Positions 32,979 to 42,173 are shown, counted from the stretch's first letter. The stretch: DNA of 64,000 nucleotides from Streptomyces marokkonensis (GCF_008312835.1 NZ_VSKS01000019.1:62001-126000); one strand, 5' to 3'. Notes: generated by a model from the sequence alone, not told the origin. Numbers and translations: made by a program.

Positions 32979-33341
32979 GCCGCGCAGGTCGAGCATGGCG
33001 GCCATGGCCGCGACCACGGACGGGGCGACCTGGTAGTAGACCCAGGTGCCGCGCCGCTCGGAGGTGAGCAGTCCGGCCTCGCGCAGCTTCTTGAGGTGGT
33101 GGGAGACGGTCGGCTGCGAGACGCCGACGTCGGCGATGTCGCACACGCACGCCTCGCCGCCCGGGTGAGAGGCGATCTTGGAGAACAGCCGCAGACGCAC
33201 CGGGTCCGACAGTGCCTTGAACATGCCGGCCATCTTCTCCGCGTCCGCCTGGGACAGCTCCCCGGCCGTGATCGGCGGGCAGCACGGCACGACGTCGCCC
33301 CCCTGCAGGACGGGCAGCTCCACGACCTCTGATTTCGACAT
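32976..33341 (-). CDS. arsR: ArsR family repressor with N-terminal Cys pair
   Basis: A 121-residue repressor. It carries the vicinal pair Cys 20-Cys 21 (VVPCCPP) near the N-terminus and Cys 65/Cys 67 (EACVCDIADVG), the three-coordinate As(III) site layout of the Corynebacterium glutamicum ArsR. The recognition helix is VSQPTVSHHLKKLREAG. The ATG at 33341 is preferred over an ATG 19 codons upstream that would occupy the divergent operator. It faces a small CxxC protein and flavoprotein operon, its probable target. Confidence 0.9.
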   Translation of the reverse strand: MSKSEVVELPVLQGGDVVPCCPPITAGELSQADAEKMAGMFKALSDPVRLRLFSKIASHPGGEACVCDIADVGVSQPTVSHHLKKLREAGLLTSERRGTWVYYQVAPSVVAAMAAMLDLRG

Positions 33342-33359
33342 GCGTCTATGTTGACACTC

Positions 33360-33392
33360 GTCGATACGGGTGGCAAGCTCCAGCGTATCGAC
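33360..33392. promoter_or_regulatory. Candidate ArsR operator
   Basis: Perfect eight-base arms GTCGATAC (33360-33367) and GTATCGAC (33385-33392) flank a 17-base spacer in the divergent region between arsR (start 33341) and the small ORF (start 33416). The size and position suit an ArsR dimer site. Confidence 0.55.
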
Positions 33393-33415
33393 AAGCATCG
33401 AAGCAAGGAGTCGTC

Positions 33416-33586
33416 GTGACGACCGCCCTCCGTACCGTGCTCACCGGGGTCCGGGCCCGCCGCACCGCCCGCCACCTGGCCGGCGTCAGCTTCTGCGACG
33501 GCTGCGCCCAGGTCAGCGACAGCGCCACCCGAGCGGCCGAACTCCGCCGGCAGACCCGGCCGGCCGCCTTCAGCCACGCACGCTGA
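33416..33586 (+). CDS. Small CxxC protein in the ars locus
   Basis: A 56-residue reading frame with GTG start and a strong ribosome site AAGGAG five bases upstream, ending at TGA 33584-33586. The protein is basic and contains VSFCDGCAQVSD, a CxxC motif that could bind a metal or metalloid. It is the first gene downstream of the candidate ArsR operator and is followed 30 bases later by the flavoprotein gene, so it is likely co-transcribed with it. Similar small Cys-containing proteins occur in Streptomyces, but no function is known to me. Confidence 0.6.
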   Translation: MTTALRTVLTGVRARRTARHLAGVSFCDGCAQVSDSATRAAELRRQTRPAAFSHAR

Positions 33587-33616
33587 CCCCTTCGCCCACA
33601 GAGGAGACCGAGCACC

Positions 33617-35011
33617 ATGAGCATCCCGCAGCTGCCCGTCGTCGTCATCGGAGCCGGGCCCACCGGACTCGCCGCCGCCGCCCACCTCGTCGCCCGCGGC
33701 ATCGAACCCCTCGTTCTGGAGGCGGGCGCACGTGCCGGCGCGGCCGTGCGTGAGTGGAGCCACGTGCGGCTGTTCTCCACCTGGGGCGAGGTCGTCGACC
33801 CGGCCGCCGAGAAGCTGCTCGCCCCCACCGGCTGGACCAGGCCCGACCCCGGGACATACCCGTCCGGCGGTGACTGGGCGGAGCGGTACCTCCAGCCGCT
33901 CGCCGACGTCCTCGGCGACAGGGTCCGCACCGGCGTCACGGTCACCGGCGTCTCCCGGGCCGGGCGCGACCGGGTCGTGGACGCCGACCGCGAGGCCCAG
34001 CCCTTCGTCGTGCACGCCGCCCACGCCGGCGGCCGGGAGGAGCGGATCCTCGCCCGCGCGGTGATCGACGCCTCCGGCACCTGGACCACCCCGTCCCCGG
34101 CCGGGGGCAGCGGCCTGCCCGCGCTCGGCGAGAAGGCGGCGGCCGACCGCATCACCTACCGCGTCCCCGACCTCAAGGACCCCGCGGTCCGAGCCCGGTA
34201 CGCGGGCAGGCGCACGGCCGTCATCGGCTCGGGCGCCTCCGCCTTCACCGCGCTCGCCTACCTCGCCGAGCTGGCCGAGTCCGGGGACGGCGGCGGCACG
34301 CACGCGGTGTGGATCCTGCGGCGGGGCATCTCCGGCTCCACCTTCGGCGGCGGCACCGCCGACCAGCTGCCCGCCCGCGGCGCGCTCGGCCTCGCCGCGA
34401 AGGCCGCCGTCGACGACGGCCACGCCGACGCCGTCACGGGCTTCCGCACCGAGGAGTTCGCACGCGACGACGACGGACGCCTCGTCCTGGTGGGCGAGGA
34501 CGGCCGGCGTCTGGAGCCGGTGGACGAGGTGATCGTGCTGACCGGGTTCCGCCCCGACCTGTCCTTCCTCTCCGAGATCCGCCTGAACCTCGACGAGCGC
34601 CTCCAGGCCCCGGCCGACCTCGCCCCGCTGATCGACCCCAACCAGCACTCCTGCGGCACCGTGTACCCCCACGGCCACCGCGAACTGGCTCACCCCGAGC
34701 GGGACTTCTACCTGACCGGCATGAAGTCCTACGGCCGCGCCCCCACCTTCCTCGCCATGACCGGCTACGAGCAGGTCCGCTCCGTCGTCGCCGCGATCGC
34801 CGGCGACCTCGACGCCGCCGACCGCGTCGAACTCACCCTCCCGGAGACCGGAGTCTGCGGCGGCGCGGGCCTGTTCGACACCCCCGGCGCCGAGCAGGCC
34901 GACGGCGGTGGCTGCTGCGCACCCGCACCGCAGCTCGTCCAGCTCGGCGCGCCCACGGCAGCGGGCGCGGCGGCCGACGAGGCCCCGGCGGGCGGCTGCT
35001 GCGGCTCGTGA
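33617..35011 (+). CDS. FAD-dependent oxidoreductase with Cys-pair tail
   Basis: A 464-residue flavoprotein. VVVIGAGPTGLAAAAHLVAR binds FAD, and a second dinucleotide motif is TAVIGSGASAFTALAYLA. The C-terminal part has DFYLTGMKSYGRAPTFL, and the tail holds two vicinal Cys pairs (GGGCCAP and GGCCGS at the very end), suggesting binding of a thiophilic metalloid or a redox relay. GAGGAG precedes the ATG. It overlaps the MFS gene by GTGA. A role in arsenical (possibly organoarsenical) oxidation is inferred from context. A decayed copy of its 3' end is present at 24575-24756. Confidence 0.82.
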   Translation: MSIPQLPVVVIGAGPTGLAAAAHLVARGIEPLVLEAGARAGAAVREWSHVRLFSTWGEVVDPAAEKLLAPTGWTRPDPGTYPSGGDWAERYLQPLADVLGDRVRTGVTVTGVSRAGRDRVVDADREAQPFVVHAAHAGGREERILARAVIDASGTWTTPSPAGGSGLPALGEKAAADRITYRVPDLKDPAVRARYAGRRTAVIGSGASAFTALAYLAELAESGDGGGTHAVWILRRGISGSTFGGGTADQLPARGALGLAAKAAVDDGHADAVTGFRTEEFARDDDGRLVLVGEDGRRLEPVDEVIVLTGFRPDLSFLSEIRLNLDERLQAPADLAPLIDPNQHSCGTVYPHGHRELAHPERDFYLTGMKSYGRAPTFLAMTGYEQVRSVVAAIAGDLDAADRVELTLPETGVCGGAGLFDTPGAEQADGGGCCAPAPQLVQLGAPTAAGAAADEAPAGGCCGS

Positions 35012-36354
35012 CCGACCTCGGCACCCGCGAGGACGGGGCCGCGACCGGATCGGGGGACCGGTCGCGGCCCCGCGCCGCCCTGCCCGCCCTCTGCCTGACG
35101 CAGCTCGTGAGCTGGGGCATCGTGTACTACGCCTTCCCCGTCCTCAACCCGCGGATCACCGCCGCCACCGGCTGGTCGGCCGGAACGACCACGGCGGCGT
35201 TCTCGCTCGGTCTCGTCGTCTCCGCGCTCGCCGGAATCCGCGTCGGGCGCATCCTCGACCGGCGCGGCCCGCGCGCCGTCATGACGATCGGCTCGGCCCT
35301 CGGCGCCGTCAGCCTGCTGGTGGTCGCGACGGCCCCCGGCCTGCCCCTGTTCTTCGCCGGCTGGACGCTCGCCGGACTCGCCATGGCGGCGACCTTCTAC
35401 CAGCCGGCCTTCGCCGCCCTCACCCGATGGTGGGCACCCCACCCCATCCGGGCCCTGACCGCCGTCACCCTCGCGGGCGGCCTGGCCTCCACCGTCTTCG
35501 CCCCGCTGACGGCCCTGCTCGCCGACCACCTGTCCTGGCGCCACACCTACCTGGTGCTCGCCGCCGTCCTCGCCGTCGTCACCGTCCCCGCCCACGCCCT
35601 CGCGCTGCGCGCCCCCTGGCCCGACGCCCCGGCCGGTCCCGCGCACGCGACCGACGGCGCCGCCGACGTCAGGCGCAGCAGGCCGTTCCTCCTGCTCGCC
35701 GCCGCCTTCACGCTGTCGGCCTTCGCCATGTACGCCGTTGTCGTCGCCCTCGTCCCGCTGCTCCTGGAACGGGGCTACACCGCCCATCAGGCCGCCTGGG
35801 CCCTCGGACTCGGCGGCGCCGGCCAGACCCTCGGCCGCACGCTGTACGCCTCGCTGGCCCGCCGCACCGGCGTCACGGCCCGCACGGCCGTCCTGATCGT
35901 CCTCGGCGGCCTCACCACCGCGGCCTTCGCCGCCGTACCGGGCCCGTACGCCCTGCTGGTCACCGTGGCGATCGTGGCCGGCGCGGTCCGGGGCAATCTC
36001 ACCCTGCTGCAGGCCACCGCCGTCACCGACCGCTGGGGCGCCGCCCACTACGGCAGGCTCTCCGGACTGCTCGCGGCTCCGGCGACCACGGCCGCCGCCC
36101 TCGCCCCGTTCGCCGGAGCGGCACTCGCGGGTCAACTCGGCGGCTACGGCCCCCTCTTCGCGGTCCTCGCCGCTGTCTCCCTGGCCGCCGCGCTCACCAC
36201 TCCGTGGACGGCTCCCGGCACCGCCCGCCGGACCGGGGGGCGGCCGCGGGACGCGGAGGCCGAGTCGCCGGGTCGCCCGAACCCCCGGGAGCCCCGGGTC
36301 AGGGCCACACCAGGCAGTACGCCTGATGCCCCGCCTCGTGCAGCCGGTGGCTGA
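35008..36354 (+). CDS. MFS transporter of the arsenic island
   Basis: A 448-residue major facilitator protein with about twelve hydrophobic helices. The MFS loop signature between helices 2 and 3 is GRILDRRGPRAVM. It starts at GTG overlapping the flavoprotein gene, so the product of that enzyme may be its cargo. The last roughly 45 residues are hydrophilic and Pro/Arg-rich, and the gene runs 56 bases into the convergent conserved gene. It is distinct from the ACR3 pump; substrate unknown. Confidence 0.83.
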   Translation: MTDLGTREDGAATGSGDRSRPRAALPALCLTQLVSWGIVYYAFPVLNPRITAATGWSAGTTTAAFSLGLVVSALAGIRVGRILDRRGPRAVMTIGSALGAVSLLVVATAPGLPLFFAGWTLAGLAMAATFYQPAFAALTRWWAPHPIRALTAVTLAGGLASTVFAPLTALLADHLSWRHTYLVLAAVLAVVTVPAHALALRAPWPDAPAGPAHATDGAADVRRSRPFLLLAAAFTLSAFAMYAVVVALVPLLLERGYTAHQAAWALGLGGAGQTLGRTLYASLARRTGVTARTAVLIVLGGLTTAAFAAVPGPYALLVTVAIVAGAVRGNLTLLQATAVTDRWGAAHYGRLSGLLAAPATTAAALAPFAGAALAGQLGGYGPLFAVLAAVSLAAALTTPWTAPGTARRTGGRPRDAEAESPGRPNPREPRVRATPGSTPDAPPRAAGG

Positions 36355-36736
36355 AGTCCTGCCACTCGTGCAGCAGCTGGTACACGTTGAACGCGTCCCG
36401 CGGGCCGCCCCGGTCCGGGACCGTCGACCAGATGAACGCCGCCGCGCCGACCGCTTCCTCGCCTATGCCGCGCAAGGGGTCGACGACCGTCATGGGGAGC
36501 TTCACGACCGCGTAGTCGGGGTGCAGGACGACCAGTTCCAGGGGCGGGACCTTGTGCAGGGGGACGCCCTCGATGCCGGTGAGGACCATGGCGGCCATGG
36601 TCTCCGGCTTGATCTTGGTGAACATGCCGTTCATGCCGAGCTCGTCGCCGCCGAGCTCCTCGGGGCGCATCGAGATCGGGACGCGGGCCGCGGTGGCGCC
36701 GTCCGGCGCGCCGAAGTACTTGTACGTCACCCCCAC
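36299..36736 (-). CDS. Conserved hypothetical protein
   Basis: A protein of about 145 residues beginning VGVTYKYFGAPDG. The frame is open further upstream, but the upstream residues are Arg-rich and look non-coding, so I start at GTG 36736 (a second GTG two codons later is possible). The conserved-looking core includes MRPEELGGDELGMNGMFTKI and HEWQDFSHRLHEAGHQAY. I recognise it as a typical streptomycete chromosomal protein but not its function. It may be cytoplasmic, as no signal or helix is evident. It converges with the MFS gene, with 56 bases of overlap. Confidence 0.65.
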   Translation of the reverse strand: MGVTYKYFGAPDGATAARVPISMRPEELGGDELGMNGMFTKIKPETMAAMVLTGIEGVPLHKVPPLELVVLHPDYAVVKLPMTVVDPLRGIGEEAVGAAAFIWSTVPDRGGPRDAFNVYQLLHEWQDFSHRLHEAGHQAYCLVWP

Positions 36737-37225
36737 CCGACCACCATTCCTGCTCGCCGCCCCGCTCAGAGGGCCGATCCGCTCCGGCTCGCCGTGTGCC
36801 CGGCGCGTCTCATCCGTGTCCTCCGCCTCGCGTCGGTGCCTTCCCCGCCGGGCACGTCGAGGACCCAGGTCATCAGTCCCCTCGCCCAGTCCGCCACCGC
36901 GATGCATATCTCCACCCGACTGCTTTTTCTAGGACGCGTGGCCCCCGCCGCGCAACCCGATCATCGTGTCAGTGACCTCCCCCACGGCCGCCCGCCGAAA
37001 CGTGCGGTGAAACATTGTGTCCGCGGGTCCTTCGCAGCCTCAGGCCGTCCGGGCCGTGTGAGCTGTGTGTATCAGACGCCAGTTTCGCAGATCACGGCGG
37101 ATCGGGGGCCGTGATCGGGCGCCGGAGGCCCTCGGCCGCCCCTGGCCTACCCTTGAACAGGTCATACGCACCCGCAGCCCGGCGAGCGGCCGGGACGTCG
37201 GAGAAGGTCGGAGAAGTCGCAGGTC
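36737..37225. other. Upstream region of hemL
   Basis: About 490 bases without a credible gene. The first part is the leader of the minus-strand hypothetical gene. A poly-T stretch (CTGCTTTTTCTAGG at about 36920-36933) and an AT-richer segment (36990-37090) probably hold promoters for the two divergent genes. I see no riboswitch or tRNA. Confidence 0.4.
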
Positions 37226-38542
37226 ATGAGCGAACTGCCATATTCGTACGAAGCCCCCGCCTCGCAGGCGCTGTTCGATCGTGCCGCGGCCGTCACCCCC
37301 GGTGGTGTGAACTCACCGGTGCGCGCCTTCCGCGCCGTCGGCGGCACGCCCCGGTTCATGGTGTCCGGGAGCGGGCCCTGGCTGACCGACGCCGACGGGC
37401 GGGAGTACGTCGACCTCGTCTGCTCGTGGGGTCCGATGATCCTCGGGCACGCGCACCCCGAGGTGATCGCCGCCGTGCAGGAGGCCGTCGCCCGCGGGAC
37501 GTCCTTCGGCACGCCCGGTGAGGGCGAGGTCGCGCTCGCCGAGGAGATGGTCGCGCGGATCGAGCCGCTGGAGCAGGTGCGGCTCGTCTCCAGCGGGACC
37601 GAGGCCACCATGTCGGCCATCCGGCTCGCGCGCGGCTTCACGCAGCGCACCAAGGTGGTCAAGTTCGCCGGCTGCTACCACGGCCACGTCGACTCGCTGC
37701 TCGCCTCCGCCGGATCCGGGGTGGCCACGTTCGCGCTCCCCGACACGCCCGGCGTCACCGGGGCGCAGGCCGGCGACACCATCGTGCTGCCGTACAACGA
37801 CCTCGACGCCGTGCACGCCGCGTTCGCCGCGCACCCCGGTGAGATCGCCTGCGTGATCACCGAGGCCTCGCCGGGCAACATGGGCGTCGTACCGCCGCTG
37901 CCCGGCTTCAACCAGGGGCTCAGGGACGCGTGCGCCGCGAACGGCGCGCTGTACATCTCCGACGAGGTGATGACGGGGTTCAGGACCAGTCGTGCGGGGT
38001 GGTACGGCGTCGACGGGGTGCGGCCCGACCTGATGACCTTCGGCAAGGTGATGGGCGGCGGCTTCCCGGCCGCGGCCTTCGGCGGACGCGCCGACGTCAT
38101 GGCGCACCTCGCCCCCGCCGGTCCCGTCTACCAGGCCGGCACCCTCTCCGGCAACCCCGTCGCCACCGCCGCCGGGCTCGCCCAGCTGCGGCTGCTCGAC
38201 GAGGCGGCGTACGAGAAGGTGAACGCCGTCTCCGCGCGGATCCAGTCGCTCGTCACCGAGGCGCTGACCAAGGAGGGCGTGGCGCACACGCTGCAGAACG
38301 CCTCCAACATGTTCTCCGTGTTCTTCACCGACCGCCCGGTGCGGAACTACGAGGACGCCAAGGCGCAGGAGTCGTTCCGCTTCACCGCGTTCTTCCACTC
38401 GCTCCTCGAGAACGGCGTCTATCTGCCGCCGTCGTCCTTCGAGTCCTGGTTCGTGTCCACGGCCCACGACGAGCGGGCCGTGGCGCGCATCGCCGACGCC
38501 CTCCCGGCGGCGGCCCGAGCGGCAGCGGAGGCGACCGCGTGA
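37226..38542 (+). CDS. hemL: Glutamate-1-semialdehyde 2,1-aminomutase
   Basis: A 438-residue PLP enzyme converting glutamate-1-semialdehyde to 5-aminolevulinate in the C5 route of tetrapyrrole synthesis. The PLP-binding lysine is Lys 274 in [14 protein letters not shown]. Other signatures are [37 protein letters not shown] and [10 protein letters not shown]. The length is normal for the family. GGAGAAG precedes the ATG. Its stop overlaps the next gene by GTGA, a coupling common in streptomycetes. Confidence 0.96.
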   Translation: MSELPYSYEAPASQALFDRAAAVTPGGVNSPVRAFRAVGGTPRFMVSGSGPWLTDADGREYVDLVCSWGPMILGHAHPEVIAAVQEAVARGTSFGTPGEGEVALAEEMVARIEPLEQVRLVSSGTEATMSAIRLARGFTQRTKVVKFAGCYHGHVDSLLASAGSGVATFALPDTPGVTGAQAGDTIVLPYNDLDAVHAAFAAHPGEIACVITEASPGNMGVVPPLPGFNQGLRDACAANGALYISDEVMTGFRTSRAGWYGVDGVRPDLMTFGKVMGGGFPAAAFGGRADVMAHLAPAGPVYQAGTLSGNPVATAAGLAQLRLLDEAAYEKVNAVSARIQSLVTEALTKEGVAHTLQNASNMFSVFFTDRPVRNYEDAKAQESFRFTAFFHSLLENGVYLPPSSFESWFVSTAHDERAVARIADALPAAARAAAEATA

Positions 38543-39231
38543 GCACCCCGGAGAAGAAGGAGGACATCACCGTCGTCCACCTGATGCGGCACGGCGAGGT
38601 CGCCAACCCCGACGGGATCCTGTACGGCCGTTTGGCCGGCTACCACCTCTCCGAGCTGGGCCGCCGCATGGCCGACCGGGTGGCCGAGCACCTCGCCCCC
38701 CGCGACATCGTCCACGTCGGCGCCTCCCCGCTGGAGCGGGCGCAGGAGACGGCCGAGCCCCTCGCCAAGGGGCAGGGCCTGGACATCGTCACCGACGAGC
38801 GGCTGATCGAGGCGGAGAACGTCTTCCAGGGCAAGACGTTCGGCATCGGCGACGGCGCGCTGCGCCGCCCGGCCAACTGGAAACACGTCGTCAACCCGTT
38901 CAAGCCGTCCTGGGGCGAGCCGTACGTCGAGCAGGTCATCCGCATGATGGGCGCGCTGAACGCGGCCAGGGACGCGGCGCGCGGACACGAGGCGGTGCTG
39001 GTCAGCCACCAGCTGCCGATCTGGATCGTGCGGTCCTACGTCGAGAAGCGGAGGCTGTGGCACGACCCGCGCAAGCGGCAGTGCACGCTCGCCTCGCTGA
39101 CCACGTTCACCTACCGGGGGGACAGGATCGTCTCCGTCGGCTACAGCGAGCCGGCCCGCGATCTCGTCCCCGCGCATCTGCTGGCCGGCGCCAAGCCGGT
39201 GAAGGGCAAGGGCAAGGCCTTCGGGGCGTAA
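38539..39231 (+). CDS. Histidine phosphatase family protein
   Basis: A 230-residue phosphoglycerate-mutase-like phosphatase. The catalytic RHG motif is [13 protein letters not shown], the second Arg is in [13 protein letters not shown], and the late catalytic His is in [10 protein letters not shown]. The substrate of this clade is unknown. It starts at GTG overlapping hemL and is translationally coupled to it, an arrangement that suggests a housekeeping metabolite-repair or signalling role. The tail [12 protein letters not shown] is basic. Confidence 0.87.
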   Translation: MSTPEKKEDITVVHLMRHGEVANPDGILYGRLAGYHLSELGRRMADRVAEHLAPRDIVHVGASPLERAQETAEPLAKGQGLDIVTDERLIEAENVFQGKTFGIGDGALRRPANWKHVVNPFKPSWGEPYVEQVIRMMGALNAARDAARGHEAVLVSHQLPIWIVRSYVEKRRLWHDPRKRQCTLASLTTFTYRGDRIVSVGYSEPARDLVPAHLLAGAKPVKGKGKAFGA

Positions 39232-39361
39232 CGCCCATGGGGCGGGAAGGTGACGCCCCTGCAGAGCATCCTTGCGAAACCTCCGCATGTGGCGGGAACC
39301 CTCCGCTGCGTCGCGTCCTCTGAATGGGTGACCACCAGAGGACGTGACGAAGGGGGACGCC

Positions 39362-40657
39362 ATGCGTGCTCTCTCCCGCAGGGGAATGCTCGGGCTCGGC
39401 GCGGGTGCCGCTGCCGCCGTCTCGCTCGCCGGCTGCGGCGGCTCCACGGGCTCGGACGGTCCGGCCCCCGCGGGTGGTTCCCGTTCGGGGGATGCCGGCC
39501 GGTCCGCGACGCCGAAGCCGACGAGGACGGCCCGTCCGATCGGTGACGGTTCCACCTCGTTCACCGGCAGGCAGCCCCACCAGCCGGACGAACCGGTGCC
39601 GCTGGAGCCGGGCCAGACGCCCCCGCAGTTCGTGGTCTTCTCCTGGGACGGGGCCGGGGAGGTCGGCAACGGGCTCTTCCCGCGCTTCCTGGACCTCGCC
39701 GTGGAGCACGGCGCGTCCATGACCTTCTTCCTCTCGGGCGTGTACCTGCTCCCCGAGTCGAAGAAGCGGCTCTACGACCCGCCGAACAACCCGCGCGGCG
39801 CCTCCGACATCGGCTACCTCACCGACGGGCACATCAAGGACACGCTGAAGAACGTCCGCCGGGCCTGGCTCGAGGGCCACGAGATCGGCACGCACTTCAA
39901 CGGCCACTTCTGCGCCGGCTCCGGCAGCGTCGGCAACTGGACGCCGCAGCAGTGGCGCAGCGAGATCGAGCAGGCCACGTCGTTCGTGAAGGAGTGGCGG
40001 ACCAACTCCGGCTGGACCGACCTGGAACCCCTGCCGTTCGACTACGACAAGGAGCTCGTCGGCGGCCGTACGCCCTGTCTGCTCGGCCAGGACAGGCTGC
40101 TGCCCACCGCCCGCGACCTCGGCTGGCGCTACGACGCCTCCTCGCCCGGCGGACGGCAGGTCTGGCCGGCGAAGAAGCAGGGTCTGTGGGACCTCCCGCT
40201 CCAGCAGATACCGTTCCCGGGACGCTCCTTCGAGGTCCTGTCGATGGACTACAACATGCTCGCCAACCAGTCCCTCAACACGACCAGAGCGCCCGCCCAC
40301 AACTACCCGCGCTGGCGCGAACAGGCCGCCGGAGCATACATATCGGGCTTCAAGCGGGCATACGAGACGAACCGGGCGCCCTTCTTCGTCGGCAACCACT
40401 TCGAGCAGTGGAACGGCGGCATCTACATGGACGCCGTGGAGCAGGCGCTCAAGCACATCGCACGGGAGAAGGAGAAGGGCGGCGACGTGAGGCTCGTCTC
40501 CTTCCGGCAGTTCACCGACTGGCTGGACGTGCAGCGGCCCGAGGTCCTGGACAAACTCCGCACCCTGGACGTCGGGCAGGAACCGGCCGGTGGCTGGCGG
40601 ACGTTCACGAAGGACACCGCAGGCACCTCAGGAACGGGCACCGGCGACCCCGTCTGA
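39362..40657 (+). CDS. Tat-exported lipoprotein, polysaccharide deacetylase-like
   Basis: A 431-residue secreted protein. The N-terminus has a twin-arginine motif (SRRGMLGLGAG) followed by the lipobox LAGC, so it is probably a Tat-exported lipoprotein. The mature domain begins PQFVVFSWDGAGEVGNGLFP and continues MTFFLSGVYLLP and EGHEIGTHFNGHFC, which match the order of NodB-like deacetylase motifs (first Asp, then HxxxH-like). A cell-wall polysaccharide substrate is possible. The ATG at 39362 follows AAGGGGG. It precedes the cytochrome c maturation genes on the same strand. Confidence 0.75.
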   Translation: MRALSRRGMLGLGAGAAAAVSLAGCGGSTGSDGPAPAGGSRSGDAGRSATPKPTRTARPIGDGSTSFTGRQPHQPDEPVPLEPGQTPPQFVVFSWDGAGEVGNGLFPRFLDLAVEHGASMTFFLSGVYLLPESKKRLYDPPNNPRGASDIGYLTDGHIKDTLKNVRRAWLEGHEIGTHFNGHFCAGSGSVGNWTPQQWRSEIEQATSFVKEWRTNSGWTDLEPLPFDYDKELVGGRTPCLLGQDRLLPTARDLGWRYDASSPGGRQVWPAKKQGLWDLPLQQIPFPGRSFEVLSMDYNMLANQSLNTTRAPAHNYPRWREQAAGAYISGFKRAYETNRAPFFVGNHFEQWNGGIYMDAVEQALKHIAREKEKGGDVRLVSFRQFTDWLDVQRPEVLDKLRTLDVGQEPAGGWRTFTKDTAGTSGTGTGDPV

Positions 40658-40734
40658 CATGCGGGTTTCCGCCCGCGACGGAGCGCGCAGGGGGGTGCGC
40701 AAGATCCCCGGAACGGGCATGCGAAACTTTTCAC

Positions 40735-41394
40735 ATGAGTGCCGCCAGCCGCGCCCCCCAGCGCTCGAACCGAGCCCCGCAGAGCTCGCACCGCGCCACC
40801 AGCGCCCCTCGCGTCCGCCGTCGCGCCGCGCTGGCCGCCGGTGCCGCCGCGGCCGCGCTGCTCGTCACCGCGTGCGGATCCGGCGGCACGTCCGGCGGGG
40901 GCGGCAACACCAACTTCGTCACCGGGACCGACGGCATCTCCACGGTCGCCGAGGGCAAGCGCGTCGCCGCGCCCGACCTGTCCGGGGAGACCCTCGAGGG
41001 CAAGCGGCTCGACGTCGCCGACTACCGGGGCAAGGTCGTCGTCCTCAACGTCTGGGGCTCCTGGTGCAACCCGTGCCGCGCGGAGGCCAAGCACTTCGCC
41101 AAGGTGGCCGGGGACTACGCCGACAAGGACGTGCAGTTCGTCGGCATCAACACCCGGGACGGCAGCACCACGCCCGCCCTCGCCTTCGAGAAGGACTTCG
41201 GCATCCCCTACCCGAGCCTGTACGACCCCACGGGCAAGCTGATGCTCCGCTTCGAGAAGGGCACGCTCAACCCGCAGGCCGTCCCCTCGACGCTGGTCCT
41301 GGACCGGGAAGGGAAGGTCGCGGCCCGCTCGCTGGCCGCGCTCGACGAGGAACGGCTGCGGAAGATGCTCGAGCCGGTCGTCGCGGAGAAGTGA
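40735..41394 (+). CDS. TlpA/ResA-type thiol-disulfide oxidoreductase lipoprotein
   Basis: A 219-residue membrane-anchored thioredoxin-like protein. The signal peptide ends in VTAC (Cys 47), and the active site is NVWGSWCNPCRAEA (Cys 111 and 114). VPSTLVLDREG provides the cis-Pro loop. In the ResA/CcsX role it reduces the cysteines of apocytochrome c outside the membrane before heme attachment. It is the first of four genes, followed one base later by ccdA, then resB and ccsA. Confidence 0.9.
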   Translation: MSAASRAPQRSNRAPQSSHRATSAPRVRRRAALAAGAAAAALLVTACGSGGTSGGGGNTNFVTGTDGISTVAEGKRVAAPDLSGETLEGKRLDVADYRGKVVVLNVWGSWCNPCRAEAKHFAKVAGDYADKDVQFVGINTRDGSTTPALAFEKDFGIPYPSLYDPTGKLMLRFEKGTLNPQAVPSTLVLDREGKVAARSLAALDEERLRKMLEPVVAEK

Positions 41395-41395
41395 C

Positions 41396-42169
41396 GTGAC
41401 GGCCCTCCACACGCTCGCCGCCGAGACGGGCTACAACGGCACCGTGCTCAACGGCGCCCTGCTGGTCGCCCTGCCCATCGCCGTGCTCGGCGGGCTCGTC
41501 TCCTTCTTCTCGCCCTGCGTCCTGCCGCTGGTCCCCGGCTACCTCTCCTACGTCACCGGTGTCTCCGGGACCGACCTGGCCGAGGCCCGGCGCGGCCGGA
41601 TGGTCGCCGGGGCGTCCCTGTTCGTCCTCGGTTTCACCGTCGTGTTCGTCTCCGGCGGCGCCTTCTTCGGCTACTTCGGACAGACCCTCCAGGAACAGTC
41701 GGGCGTCCTGTCCAAGGTGCTCGGCGTCTTCATGATCCTCATGGGCGTCTTCTTCATGGGCCTGATGCCCTGGCTCACCCAGCGCGAGTTCCGCTTCCAC
41801 AAGCGGCCCGCGACCGGGCTGGCCGGCGCGCCCGTCCTCGGCGCCCTCTTCGGCATCGGCTGGACCCCCTGCATCGGCCCCACCCTCGCCTCCGTACTGA
41901 CCCTCTCCGCCCAGCAGGAGAGCGCCGGACGCGGCGCCGTACTGACCGTCGCGTACTGTCTGGGGCTGGGTGTCCCCTTCGTCCTCGCCGCCGTGGCCTT
42001 CCGCAAGGCGCTGGGCGCCTTCGGCTGGGTCAAGCGGCACTACGTCTGGGTCCTGCGCGTCGGCGGCACGATGATGATCGTGACCGGTGTGCTGCTGCTG
42101 ACCGGCGTGTGGGACAGCCTCGTGGCGGAGATGCAGACCTGGTCCAACGGCTTCACGGTGGGGATCTGA
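41396..42169 (+). CDS. ccdA: CcdA family cytochrome c biogenesis membrane protein
   Basis: A 257-residue protein with six predicted transmembrane helices. The two conserved redox cysteines lie in FFSPCVLPLVPGYLSY and GWTPCIGPTLAS. CcdA carries electrons from cytoplasmic thioredoxin across the membrane to ResA-type proteins, which matches the gene just upstream. It starts at GTG one base after the upstream stop, in a continuous operon. Confidence 0.93.
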   Translation: MTALHTLAAETGYNGTVLNGALLVALPIAVLGGLVSFFSPCVLPLVPGYLSYVTGVSGTDLAEARRGRMVAGASLFVLGFTVVFVSGGAFFGYFGQTLQEQSGVLSKVLGVFMILMGVFFMGLMPWLTQREFRFHKRPATGLAGAPVLGALFGIGWTPCIGPTLASVLTLSAQQESAGRGAVLTVAYCLGLGVPFVLAAVAFRKALGAFGWVKRHYVWVLRVGGTMMIVTGVLLLTGVWDSLVAEMQTWSNGFTVGI

Positions 42170-42173
42170 CCCG

